Positions 1 through 6,718 of a DNA stretch of 15,265 bases are shown piece by piece (position 1 is the stretch's first letter; each line of letters begins with the position of its first letter). The notes beneath the pieces were generated by a model. It did not search any database. It was not told the DNA's origin and was given only the letters and a program-made list of their open reading frames with translations. The stretch is from an uncultured Alphaproteobacteria bacterium (GTDB lineage: Bacteria; Pseudomonadota; Alphaproteobacteria; Paracaedibacterales; CAIULA01). The translations under genes were made by a program, and so were the position numbers. Where the stretch lies: contig CAIVFQ010000024.1 of NCBI GenBank assembly GCA_903905285.1, positions 1-15,265 of the forward strand. Direction: 5' to 3'.

Positions 1-24
1 ACCCGACATATTCGGGTGTTTCTA
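1..24 (+). terminator. Rho-independent-like terminator of an upstream gene outside the window
   Basis: A perfect 6-bp hairpin, ACCCGA / TCGGGT with a 5-nt loop, occupies bases 1-17 and is followed by a short T-rich tail (GTTTCT). The stem may extend beyond the left edge. No coding frame is visible with it, so it most likely ends a plus-strand gene just outside the window. The T-tract is weak. Confidence 0.45.
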
Positions 25-159
25 ACTCCACCGTCTTTAGAATAACGAAAAAGGCTTAACAAATCGTTGATGGGGAAACAAAGCTTTTTCATTTTTAATG
101 AGGCTGTCCTAATGCAATGATTGAATCGTTGATTTAACCGAATAAATCTGACATCGTTT

Positions 160-232
160 GTTACGGCTCCCGTGACTTACCCCGGAGTCTCTCATCCCAT
201 CCTTGTTGCACTTCATTGTTGAAGGGGCGCAA
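160..232 (+). promoter_or_regulatory. Structured 5' leader before the polyamine fusion gene, possible switch
   Basis: Three helices can be drawn between the untranslated start and the ribosome binding site. Bases 160-166 (GTTACGG) pair with 170-176 (CCGTGAC) around a 3-nt loop. Bases 165-170 (GGCTCC) can instead pair with 184-189 (GGAGTC), which excludes the first helix. A third hairpin uses CTTCA (211-215) and TGAAG (220-224) around loop TTGT, with an outer TTGC/GCAA clamp (206-209 and 229-232), and ends 8 nt before the AAGGAG ribosome binding site (241-245 region). Mutually exclusive helices before a polyamine gene suggest RNA-level control. The function and ligand are inference, and I do not recognise a named riboswitch with certainty. 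I see no convincing promoter upstream. Confidence 0.4.
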
Positions 233-256
233 TTTACTTAAAGGAGTTTTCAACAA

Positions 257-1573
257 ATGTCATCGCGTATTCAGGGCACCAAAGAATTTGGACCACATCT
301 TATTTTAGACTGCCGCAAAATCAATCGAGAAAAGTCTGGAAGCATAGAAGTTGTTTCTCAGTTTTTATCAAAATTGCCAGAACTTTTAGGCATGACAAAA
401 ATTATTCCGCCTTACGTTTTTTATTACCAAGGTCTTGTTCCAGAGGATGAGGGTATAACAGGAATGGTTATCATTGCCGAATCCCACATCAGCTTTCATT
501 CTTTTACTCAAAAAGACTATTTCTTTTTTGACTGTTTTTCTTGTAAACCCTTTGATATCGACCTCGTCAAGAATTACGTTATTGAAACGTTCGACGTTAA
601 AGAAGTTGAAGAGCAGTGTTTCGCCAGAGGAAAGCATTTTTCCAAGATAAGCGTACTTTTGAATAAAGAAGGTTTTTTTATGGATTTTTTAGATTATTCG
701 CAGGGTTTTTTTGGACCCCAGTATACTCCGTGCCCTCAAGCATCTTCGTCTGTTGTCGTTTTGCCTTTTGGTTTAGAGCTTGCTGTCTCTTGGGAAACGG
801 GAACATCTCAGGCGCCGGAGGCAATTTTAAGGGCCTCTCACGAGGTTGAATGTTTTGATGAGAGTTTTGGGGTTGCTCCCTTGGATGATGTTCACGTTCG
901 GACTCTTGCTGCTTTTCCTATTCCCAGCAACATGGAAGAGGCTCTGTCTCTTTTGTCTCAAAAGGTTGCCAATATCCTTGATAACAAGTTGGGTTTTCCA
1001 ATCATTCTTGGGGGAGAACACACCTTAACAGCGGGCACTATCCGTCCCTTTGTAGAACGCTATGACCATCTTGTCCTTCTTCATGTGGATGCCCATGCGG
1101 ATCTTCGAGATAACTATTTTGGAGACCCCTGGTCTCATGCTTGCGCCATAAGAAGATGTCTGGATTATCCTTCTGTTTCTCTTATTTCCTTTGGCATTCG
1201 AAACATGGATCGTCATGAGTTTTCTTTTTGGAAAGAAAACCCTGAAAGAGTCCGTCTTCATCTGGCCTCTGAACATGCCCAGGTAAAACTTGATGAAGTT
1301 CGGGAATTTCTCTTAGGGAAAAACGTCTATATTACAATTGACGTAGATGGCTTTGACAGCAGTCTGATGCCAGCCACAGGAACCCCTGAACCTGGTGGAT
1401 TGTTTTGGCAGGATGTAATTCCGTTGATTCGTCTTGCGGCTGAGGTTGGAAATGTTGTGGGAATGGACGTGGTTGAATTAGCACCAAGACCTTCTCTGCA
1501 TGGGTGTAACTTTTTGTGCGCCAAACTACTTTTTAAAACAATCAGTTTCTTAAAACATTACAATAAGATTTGA
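257..1573 (+). CDS. SpeD-like pyruvoyl decarboxylase fused to agmatinase
   Basis: 438 aa, preceded by AAAGGAG at a good distance from the ATG. Residues about 8-135 form a SpeD (AdoMet decarboxylase proenzyme) domain. The E75-S76 autocleavage pair, which would make the pyruvoyl cofactor from S76, is followed by H81 and C96 at +5 and +20, the same spacing as S63, H68 and C83 in the Thermotoga enzyme. Residues about 150-435 form a ureohydrolase of the agmatinase type: GGEH (ligand H255), HVDAHAD (D278, H280, D282), the SHA..RR stretch at 293-300, DVD (D362, D364) and TGTPEPGG (374-381). Family knowledge: some SpeD homologues decarboxylate arginine or ornithine rather than AdoMet. The agmatinase partner makes arginine to agmatine to putrescine plus urea the best inference. 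Cleavage at S76 would release a short N-terminal beta chain and leave the alpha chain joined to agmatinase. No spermidine synthase lies nearby. The domain calls are firm; the decarboxylase substrate is not proven. Confidence 0.9.
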   Translation: MSSRIQGTKEFGPHLILDCRKINREKSGSIEVVSQFLSKLPELLGMTKIIPPYVFYYQGLVPEDEGITGMVIIAESHISFHSFTQKDYFFFDCFSCKPFDIDLVKNYVIETFDVKEVEEQCFARGKHFSKISVLLNKEGFFMDFLDYSQGFFGPQYTPCPQASSSVVVLPFGLELAVSWETGTSQAPEAILRASHEVECFDESFGVAPLDDVHVRTLAAFPIPSNMEEALSLLSQKVANILDNKLGFPIILGGEHTLTAGTIRPFVERYDHLVLLHVDAHADLRDNYFGDPWSHACAIRRCLDYPSVSLISFGIRNMDRHEFSFWKENPERVRLHLASEHAQVKLDEVREFLLGKNVYITIDVDGFDSSLMPATGTPEPGGLFWQDVIPLIRLAAEVGNVVGMDVVELAPRPSLHGCNFLCAKLLFKTISFLKHYNKI

Positions 1574-1639
1574 AAGACTGCTCCTCAGATTTACATAAAA
1601 ATCCATCTCGCACTCATTCCATACCGAACCAGCTATATC

Positions 1640-1668
1640 TTGACAGTACCACCGAGAAAGCTTTGAAT
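1640..1668 (+). promoter_or_regulatory. Sigma-70-type promoter for the exported-protein gene
   Basis: A perfect -35 TTGACA (1640-1645), a 17-bp spacer and a -10 TTGAAT (1663-1668, 4 of 6 consensus bases) place the transcript start near 1675. This supports the GTG start at 1721, because an in-frame GTG at 1670 would lie upstream of the transcript. Confidence 0.6.
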
Positions 1669-1720
1669 AGTGCATGCCTTTTTCCTTATTTTAAGTTTTT
1701 TTGTTAAGGAGCAAATCAGA

Positions 1721-3508
1721 GTGAAGTCTTTTTTTATTAACGCGTTATTAGCCTCTAGCGTTGCGTTTTTATTAGGAGGAGTAAGCAGTGCAATGTCGTC
1801 AGGTTCGGCAAATGACGACTGTTCAGTGTCTCCTGCTCGTTCTCGTTCTTCATCAATGGAAAGAAAAAAAGCTAAAACAGAAGGAGAAAATCCCAGAAGA
1901 GCCTCTTCCCCTTTATTAGTGCCCCATAATACTCCGGTTGGTGCAATACCGTGGCCTCGAAACTGCAGTGGGATGATTTTTGGGAATCCATTAGAAATAC
2001 CAGGAATGAGGAGCCTTCCTGTCTTTGAATTAGGTGCTAAAGCATCTGATGAATGGGGAACACCAGAAAAACCTCGTCCATTGAGAGGGCTCTGGGGTTC
2101 CCCTCCTACAAAGCATGACACCTCAAACCGTGTTTCTTTTCTTAGCTTCCGGCCCCTACCTCCCCCAGCTATCCCTCTTGGAGCTGAATCTGCTGCGGCT
2201 TCAGGGGGATGTCATTCTTGTGGTGAATCAGGTCCATGGAGTGGCGCTGGGGGTTTTCAACCTGCCCATCCAGATGGACCTAGTCGCCAGACTGTCAGAA
2301 AAGTTTGGGGACTAGAATCCCCACCTTTTGGTCCACGTAGGGTTCTGACAGATGGCCAGTTGGTAGACCCTGCTGTTGAAGAAGTTCATGCGTTATTGGA
2401 ACCACTCCGCCAGCAACATTTGGTAAAAACGGGCATACTTACCAGAGTGATAGGAACAGGACGCTTTTCCGCAGACGCTGATCGGGCTTTTGCGGCCTAT
2501 TACCAGGCCTGCATTGACCTTATTGATAGATTATCCGATGAAAACCCCTGGAGGCATCTCGCTCAGTCTTCAAGACCTATCCCAATCGGATCAATAAGTT
2601 CAGAATTTAGTATTCCCAGGACAGGTTATCCTAGAAAAAGGGGAATTCCGTCCTTTACCTGTGTGACGGATGTTAACGCGCGAGCTTTACCACTGTCACA
2701 CCGAGCACGAGGGGCAGTTATCATGATCCCTTCTACCTTTGATGGCCTGCCACTTGGAGCAGCAGACATGCAGGCTAGAGACTATGTGAGCTCTGCTTCT
2801 CAGTGGGTACAAACCGTCAGTGTCAATCCAGCAGCAGCTATTGTGGGCAGATTTTTCCGAAGCCGGGTATTTAGTCCAGCTAGGGACCAGCCTTTGCTCG
2901 CAAACTTGCCAGAGGCTGCCTTTGCCAACGGGATGCTTATGCTCTCTTCTCTCACCAAAGAGCAGAAAGAGGCATTCTTAGAAGAGCTGACAACAAAAGT
3001 CGATCATTTAGGAATGCTCGCCCGATGGACAGAGGGCCCAGAGGGTCCAGTTCTGTTAGCTTATATGGGGGTTCCCTGTTTTCTGAAAAGGACACAGCCT
3101 TCTGATGATGACGGTGATGACGGTAATGATGATAAAATTTCAACACTTATTCTTGATGCCCAATATAGGGCCGCGGCAATGCTTGCCGCCGGCAGATCTT
3201 TCGTAACAGGTCAAAGGATACCTTTTCATGTTGCCCTTGTCGACAAAGAGACCAACAATCCAATACACGCAATAGAGAAGGGCCTTAGAGGCGTTGTCGA
3301 GGCTGTTCAAGGTTGTGCCGTTGATGTCTATTTCCATGTACGCACAGCTAATGATCGTGCTGTAATGCAATCTTTTTCTGGGGAGGAACCTGATGTTCGC
3401 GATATGACTGCTGACGCGTTTTTCGCGCCTGATGCCACGCCTGATGCCACGCCTGATACCGACCCTGCCGCTACTGCACCTGTGCTGAGTCGGCAAGAAC
3501 TTCTTTAA
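1721..3508 (+). CDS. Large exported protein of unknown function
   Basis: About 595 aa from GTG 1721, chosen because AAGGAG (1706-1711) lies 9 nt upstream, a promoter lies at 1640-1668, and the N-terminus then reads as a Sec signal peptide (MKSFFINALLASS..., likely cleavage after SSA near residue 24). I do not recognise the family. The first ~200 mature residues are Ser/Pro/Gly-rich and look disordered. The middle (about residues 215-450) looks globular. An Asp/Gly/Asn-rich acidic patch lies near 459-472. A further globular segment follows, and the C-terminus carries short PDAT repeats encoded by a 12-bp tandem repeat (3428-3451 plus a partial copy). No catalytic motif or membrane segment is visible beyond the signal. 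Around codons 122-198 another frame stays open for about 77 codons. NAD kinase starts 24 nt downstream and may be cotranscribed. A secreted host-interaction protein is possible but is inference only. Confidence 0.75.
   Translation: MKSFFINALLASSVAFLLGGVSSAMSSGSANDDCSVSPARSRSSSMERKKAKTEGENPRRASSPLLVPHNTPVGAIPWPRNCSGMIFGNPLEIPGMRSLPVFELGAKASDEWGTPEKPRPLRGLWGSPPTKHDTSNRVSFLSFRPLPPPAIPLGAESAAASGGCHSCGESGPWSGAGGFQPAHPDGPSRQTVRKVWGLESPPFGPRRVLTDGQLVDPAVEEVHALLEPLRQQHLVKTGILTRVIGTGRFSADADRAFAAYYQACIDLIDRLSDENPWRHLAQSSRPIPIGSISSEFSIPRTGYPRKRGIPSFTCVTDVNARALPLSHRARGAVIMIPSTFDGLPLGAADMQARDYVSSASQWVQTVSVNPAAAIVGRFFRSRVFSPARDQPLLANLPEAAFANGMLMLSSLTKEQKEAFLEELTTKVDHLGMLARWTEGPEGPVLLAYMGVPCFLKRTQPSDDDGDDGNDDKISTLILDAQYRAAAMLAAGRSFVTGQRIPFHVALVDKETNNPIHAIEKGLRGVVEAVQGCAVDVYFHVRTANDRAVMQSFSGEEPDVRDMTADAFFAPDATPDATPDTDPAATAPVLSRQELL
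3428..3460 (+). repeat. 12-bp tandem repeat inside the 3' end of the exported-protein gene
   Basis: CCTGATGCCACG occurs twice in direct tandem (3428-3439 and 3440-3451), followed by a degenerate partial unit CCTGATACC (3452-3460). It is in frame and encodes PDAT, PDAT, PDT. In-frame 12-bp units can expand or contract without breaking the protein. Confidence 0.8.
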
Positions 3509-3532
3509 GAAATAAAAAGAAAGGGCTTTTGA

Positions 3533-4315
3533 ATGAGACAACCATTGGCTTTAGCATTTATAGTTTCTCCTTCTTCAAAGGCCCAATCGCTAGCTTCCCT
3601 GTTAACGACAAGCCCCTTATATAATACGACGCGCCCAGAGGATGCCGACATTTTGGTGGTTTTAGGAGGGGATGGATTTATGCTGCGCACGTTGCATACC
3701 TATCAATCTTTAAACAAGCCAGTCTACGGCATCAATTGCGGCACCGTGGGTTTTTTGATGAACGATCAGCCACCAAGTCCTGATGACTTGTTTCAACGGT
3801 TGGAAAGTGCTGTATCAACACCTTTGCACCCTTTAAAGATGACAGCCTATACCGACGATGGAACCTTTACTCATCATGCCATTAACGAGGTTTCCTTGTT
3901 AAGAGAAACCCCCCAGGCTGCCAAAATCCGCATTCTTATTAACCAGGTCGAACGATTGCCTTTATTCGTTGGTGATGGCCTGATTGTCGCCACGCCTGCA
4001 GGTAGCACCGCCTATAACCTATCGGCCCAGGGGCCTATTCTGCCGCTGGGGTCTTCATTGATTGCCTTAACACCGCTAAGTGCTTTTCGCCCCCGTCGTT
4101 GGCGCGGGGCTTTATTGCCCCAAAGCGCCCACGTTTGTCTGGAAATTTTAGAAGCTGACAGACGTCATGTTAGCGCCACGGCTGACGATCAAACAGTCCC
4201 TAAAGTAAATAGGGTTGATATTTGCCAAGATTTAGGATTATGCTATTGTTTATTATTTGACCCTGGTCATAATTTAGAAGAAAGAATCTTGAAAGAACAA
4301 TTCATGAATGCTTAA
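3533..4315 (+). CDS. nadK: NAD kinase
   Basis: 260 aa, a typical length for the alphaproteobacterial enzyme. It phosphorylates NAD to NADP using ATP or polyphosphate in the cytoplasm. Visible family marks are GGDG at 45-48 (catalytic Asp47) within ILVVLGGDGFMLR, the INCGTVGFL segment at 67-75, the NE motif at N118-E119, and the nucleotide-binding stretch DGLIVATPAGSTAY (148-161) followed by SAQGPILP. The ATG is preceded by a weak purine-rich AAAGGG. The gene begins 24 nt after the exported-protein gene, with no promoter or terminator seen between them, so cotranscription is likely. The C-terminus (about 180-260) is less conserved but intact. Confidence 0.95.
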   Translation: MRQPLALAFIVSPSSKAQSLASLLTTSPLYNTTRPEDADILVVLGGDGFMLRTLHTYQSLNKPVYGINCGTVGFLMNDQPPSPDDLFQRLESAVSTPLHPLKMTAYTDDGTFTHHAINEVSLLRETPQAAKIRILINQVERLPLFVGDGLIVATPAGSTAYNLSAQGPILPLGSSLIALTPLSAFRPRRWRGALLPQSAHVCLEILEADRRHVSATADDQTVPKVNRVDICQDLGLCYCLLFDPGHNLEERILKEQFMNA

Positions 4316-4360
4316 GAGACTGTTTTCTTAAACAAAATGAAGATGTCTTCTAGAAAATAT

Positions 4361-4389
4361 TTGGCAAGGATCTCTGATTTTAATATGAT
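4361..4389 (+). promoter_or_regulatory. Sigma-70-type promoter of greA
   Basis: TTGGCA (4361-4366), a 17-bp spacer and TATGAT (4384-4389) match consensus at 5 of 6 positions in each box. The expected transcript start near 4396 gives a leader of about 45 nt before the greA ATG. Confidence 0.65.
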
Positions 4390-4440
4390 CAAGGTTCGCC
4401 TAATAGACATAAGTTAAGCCTTGAAACAAGTGGACGAGAG

Positions 4441-4917
4441 ATGGAAAAAAGAGTTCCGATGACCCTACGTGGGTTCGAACAGCTGCAACATGAAATTCAA
4501 CATTTAAAAAATGTTGAAAGACCTGCTGTCATTAAAGCGATTTCTGATGCCCGTGAGCATGGAGATTTATCAGAAAATGCTGAATATCATGCGGCAAAAG
4601 AACGCCAAGGGTTTATTGAAGGCCGATTGGGTGAACTAGAAGGTAAAGTCGGCCGCGCAGAAATTATTGACGTCACCCAAGTTGCCGGTGATGAAATTAA
4701 ATTTGGCGCCACGGTTACCTTAAAAGATGAAGATACAGACGAAATAGCACTTTACCAAATTGTTGGCAGTGATGAGGCTGACATTCGCAATCAATTGCTA
4801 TCAATCACCTCACCCCTAGCCCGCGCCCTTATTGGCAAGAAAAAGGGTGAAAATGTAGAGGTTGTCACGCCGAATGGTAGCAAGGCTTACCACATTCAAA
4901 AAGTTCAATACATTTAA
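4441..4917 (+). CDS. greA: Transcript cleavage factor GreA
   Basis: 158 aa, the standard length. GreA inserts its coiled coil into the secondary channel of RNA polymerase and stimulates cleavage of backtracked RNA. The N-terminal coiled coil (about 8-75) carries the signature [12 protein letters not shown] at 39-49, with tip acidic residues D42 and E45 matching the E. coli catalytic pair. The C-terminal FKBP-like domain (about 80-158) includes the family stretch [14 protein letters not shown]. The start follows a weak purine-rich site. The gene has its own promoter and stands alone, converging on the minus-strand thioredoxin gene. Confidence 0.97.
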   Translation: MEKRVPMTLRGFEQLQHEIQHLKNVERPAVIKAISDAREHGDLSENAEYHAAKERQGFIEGRLGELEGKVGRAEIIDVTQVAGDEIKFGATVTLKDEDTDEIALYQIVGSDEADIRNQLLSITSPLARALIGKKKGENVEVVTPNGSKAYHIQKVQYI

Positions 4918-4944
4918 GCTTACTGCCCTTCAGCTTTCTTCTGA

Positions 4945-4964
4945 ATCCCCGTGAAAACGGGGAT
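4945..4964. repeat. REP-like palindrome between convergent genes
   Basis: ATCCCCGT, loop GAAA, ACGGGGAT: a perfect 8-bp stem with a GNRA tetraloop, located between the 3' ends of greA and the thioredoxin gene. No T-tract follows on either strand. With its flanks (TGA before, GACATCC after) it resembles the CCCCG/CGGGG intergenic palindromes scattered in many proteobacterial genomes. It may still stop or stabilise both transcripts. Repeat status cannot be shown from one copy. Confidence 0.55.
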
Positions 4965-4990
4965 GACATCCTGCCTATTAATCTGCCCCT

Positions 4991-5596
4991 TTAGTTGACT
5001 GTTTTACCAGCAAGATGTTTTTCAATTAAATCAGCAGCAGCCTGATTATTCCATGTTACAGAACCAACAATCCTGCCAATCTCTTGACCTTGAGCATTAA
5101 TAAAAATGCTGGTTGGCAGAGTGGTGGCACCGAATCGCCTTGCCAAAATACTGCTTTGATCAACGGCAATTTTCAGATTGTGGATATTCTTGGACTGGCA
5201 AAATTGGCGCACGCCTGATGGAGGGGTTTTATCAACACAAACAGCGATATTGACAATGTTGGAAGTTTTAGAGAATTGATCATAGCCGGGCAGTTCAATC
5301 ACGCAAGGACCACACCACGTTGCCCAAAAATGCAAAATAACGGGCTGCCCTTTAAAGGTTGAAAATTTTGTGACTGTTGGCTGCGCGTCGGCGCTGTCTT
5401 GTGTTTTAATCAGAAAAAGATCAAAGTCATCTAAAGTCTTAGGGGGATGACTGGGAACATAATCCAAATCCCACAAAGTTAGATTTTCCTGTGGCAGAGA
5501 TTCCGATGCCTTGTTATTAAGGGCCACTGTTTTATAAAAGATGACTGTCATTAAGGCAATGACAATGCCAATCCAAAAATTCTTACTCTTAAACAT
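4991..5596 (-). CDS. Membrane-anchored TlpA/ResA-type thiol-disulfide oxidoreductase
   Basis: About 201 aa from the ATG at 5596; a TTG two codons upstream is an alternative start, and neither has a clear ribosome binding site. A single N-terminal hydrophobic segment (about residues 7-23) anchors the protein with its domain in the periplasm. The thioredoxin fold runs from about 70 to the end, with the active site WCGPC (about 94-98) preceded by FWAT, and a cis-Pro in TTLPTS near 161. TlpA-like proteins reduce periplasmic disulfides, for instance in cytochrome c or cytochrome oxidase assembly. No such partner gene is in the window, so the client is unknown. Two further Cys (near 120 and 133) lie outside the motif. 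A damaged pcm gene lies upstream on the same strand. Confidence 0.88.
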   Translation of the reverse strand: MFKSKNFWIGIVIALMTVIFYKTVALNNKASESLPQENLTLWDLDYVPSHPPKTLDDFDLFLIKTQDSADAQPTVTKFSTFKGQPVILHFWATWCGPCVIELPGYDQFSKTSNIVNIAVCVDKTPPSGVRQFCQSKNIHNLKIAVDQSSILARRFGATTLPTSIFINAQGQEIGRIVGSVTWNNQAAADLIEKHLAGKTVN

Positions 5597-5689
5597 CCAC
5601 AAGAACTAACTGATATAAAGTGTTTGTACATCTTAAAAGAAATCGTAAAAAGAAATCAACACATACCCATTCCAGATGAAAAACAGCGT

Positions 5690-5843
5690 CTAGCCAATGC
5701 GAGGGGTAGAAAAGCCAAAAGAAGACGGAGCGTTAAAATCTTGATTCACAGGTGCCCAGACATCAAACAAAATCGATGATATGCCCTCACGAGAAATCTT
5801 ACCCCCCAACATAGGGACAGCTTGTCTAAACAAGGGGCCTTTT
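5690..5843 (-). pseudogene. Detached 3' segment of the frameshifted pcm-like gene
   Basis: Read in the -1 frame from the A-run at 5840-5843, this stretch is open to a TAG at 5690-5692. It encodes a C-terminal methyltransferase-like tail including VPMLGGKIS and SSILFDVWAPV. The family normally ends with an FDA.AP..P-like segment, which this resembles and the continuous frame does not. It has no independent start or ribosome binding site, so it is best seen as the broken-off end of the neighbouring gene. Confidence 0.6.
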
Positions 5844-6429
5844 GTTGCTGCAAGGCCAATAAAAATCCTGTGGGCGTTAATTTCTCTAACAAAGACGAAG
5901 GGATAGATTCGATAGCACCACCATCAATAAAAATAATGTCGAAAAAATCTTCACCCAGAACATAATTAATTAAATCAATAGGCATCGATTTTACGAAAAC
6001 ATTAGGGTAAAGCGTTAGATTTTCTGTGGCCTGATCTGCTAGTTCAATATGATTTTCAATCATGATGCAGTCTATATTCATTTGCCCAAACAAAGCCGCG
6101 CTGTAACCCGTTCCCCCGCATAAAATCAGGGCTTTTTTGTGAGAAATTGTTTCAAGGTCGGCGTGAACAAACAATTTACCAAGCGTAAGAGGGGCTAGCA
6201 AAAACCGTTGTTTTTGGTGTTTTTCTCTTAAGGGAATATTATCATCATGATAACAGCATTCTTGATAACAGGCCGGCACAAAAGTAGAGCGGGGCACTTT
6301 CGTCAAAGCGTGCTTTAAAAGTTTTGGCAGAATAACATGCGGGCGCAACTGCCCCCACATCATCTTCTCTGGCGCGTGACTAGGAGATTCAAAACGATTT
6401 TTCTGATCTGGCACTGAGAAACCGGACAA
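5746..6429 (-). CDS. Pcm-like protein-L-isoaspartate O-methyltransferase, C-terminus frameshifted
   Basis: 227 aa from a TTG with AAGGTG just upstream. The family core is present: MMWGQLRP (23-30), FVP (50-52), SAM-binding motif I LILCGGTGYSAALFG (101-115), the acidic MIEN after strand 2, and IIFIDGGAIESIP (165-177). Such enzymes use AdoMet to methylate abnormal isoaspartyl residues; this alphaproteobacterial subgroup is less well characterised. After about residue 196 the sequence stops resembling the family. The -1 frame takes over with a family-like tail (GPLFRQAVPMLGG..., ILFDVWAPVNQDF) ending at a TAG at 5690-5692. One missing base, most simply in the four-A run at 5840-5843, explains this. 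The restored protein would be about 246 aa. The core is intact, so partial function is possible. Confidence 0.8.
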   Translation of the reverse strand: MSGFSVPDQKNRFESPSHAPEKMMWGQLRPHVILPKLLKHALTKVPRSTFVPACYQECCYHDDNIPLREKHQKQRFLLAPLTLGKLFVHADLETISHKKALILCGGTGYSAALFGQMNIDCIMIENHIELADQATENLTLYPNVFVKSMPIDLINYVLGEDFFDIIFIDGGAIESIPSSLLEKLTPTGFLLALQQQKAPCLDKLSLCWGVRFLVRAYHRFCLMSGHL

Positions 6430-6456
6430 AATTCACCTTGATTGCTAAGAAGAGAC

Positions 6457-6530
6457 TTGACCAACAGTTTATATCTTTATACCGTTAAACTGAAGTTCTA
6501 AAAAAGCCAGACTCTGCGAAGAGTTTTTTT
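6457..6530 (+). promoter_or_regulatory. tRNA-Cys upstream region: possible promoter and terminator-like hairpin
   Basis: TTGACC at 6457-6462 is a good -35 box, but the -10 is ambiguous (TATACC at 15 bp or TACCGT at 17 bp). A terminator-like hairpin follows: ACTCT (6511-6515), GNRA loop GCGA, AGAGT (6520-6524) and a run of T to 6530. It ends only 9 nt before the tRNA 5' end, so it lies either within the precursor leader or between two transcription units. Confidence 0.35.
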
Positions 6531-6539
6531 AGAGCATCT

Positions 6540-6613
6540 GGCCGGGTGGCAGAGTGGTCATGTAGAGGACTGCAAATCCTCGTACGTCGGTTCGATTCCG
6601 GTCCCGGCCTCCA
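6540..6613 (+). tRNA. tRNA-Cys (anticodon GCA)
   Basis: 74 nt including an encoded CCA. The acceptor stem GGCCGGG (6540-6546) pairs fully with CCCGGCC (6603-6609), with discriminator T at 6610. The anticodon stem GAGGA (6565-6569) and TCCTC (6577-6581) encloses loop CTGCAAA, with anticodon GCA at 6572-6574. The T arm carries TTCGATT. The short D stem matches bacterial tRNA-Cys in layout. Confidence 0.95.
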
Positions 6614-6644
6614 GATTTCTTAGCCCCTTAAGGCTCCTGAGGCG

Positions 6645-6674
6645 TTAACGCATTCTTAATCTTTATCCGATAAT
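6645..6674 (+). promoter_or_regulatory. Candidate promoter for the small exported coiled-coil protein
   Basis: TTAACG (6645-6650, 4 of 6), an 18-bp spacer and GATAAT (6669-6674, 5 of 6), placing the transcript start near 6681 and giving a leader of about 38 nt with CAGGAG before the GTG start. Confidence 0.4.
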
Positions 6675-6718
6675 CTTGATAAAAGACTGGAAGTTAACAA
6701 ACAGCAGGAGCGCGATCA

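Noticed and set aside
61..132. Direct repeat AATCGTTGA (near 61 and 124) as an operator pair before the polyamine gene
   Set aside because: Only 9 bp, not palindromic, and 63 bp apart. With two copies this could be chance.
1670..1720. N-terminal extension of the exported-protein gene starting at GTG 1670
   Set aside because: This GTG sits just after the -10 box, upstream of the expected transcript start, with no ribosome binding site. GTG 1721 has AAGGAG and begins a proper signal peptide.
1633..2121. Minus-strand open frame of 162 codons
   Set aside because: It lies wholly opposite the exported-protein gene and its promoter, has no ribosome binding site, and matches no family. It is open because the plus-strand gene is Ser/Pro-rich.
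3120..3136. GATGAT-rich stretch as a microsatellite or CRISPR-like repeat
   Set aside because: The units are imperfect, in frame and encode an acidic Asp/Gly/Asn patch. There are no spaced repeats anywhere in the window that look like a CRISPR array.
3140..3541. Minus-strand open frame of 133 codons, Arg/Gly repeats near its start
   Set aside because: The apparent repeat is the reverse reading of the PDAT-coding tandem repeat. The frame is antisense to a gene with better support.
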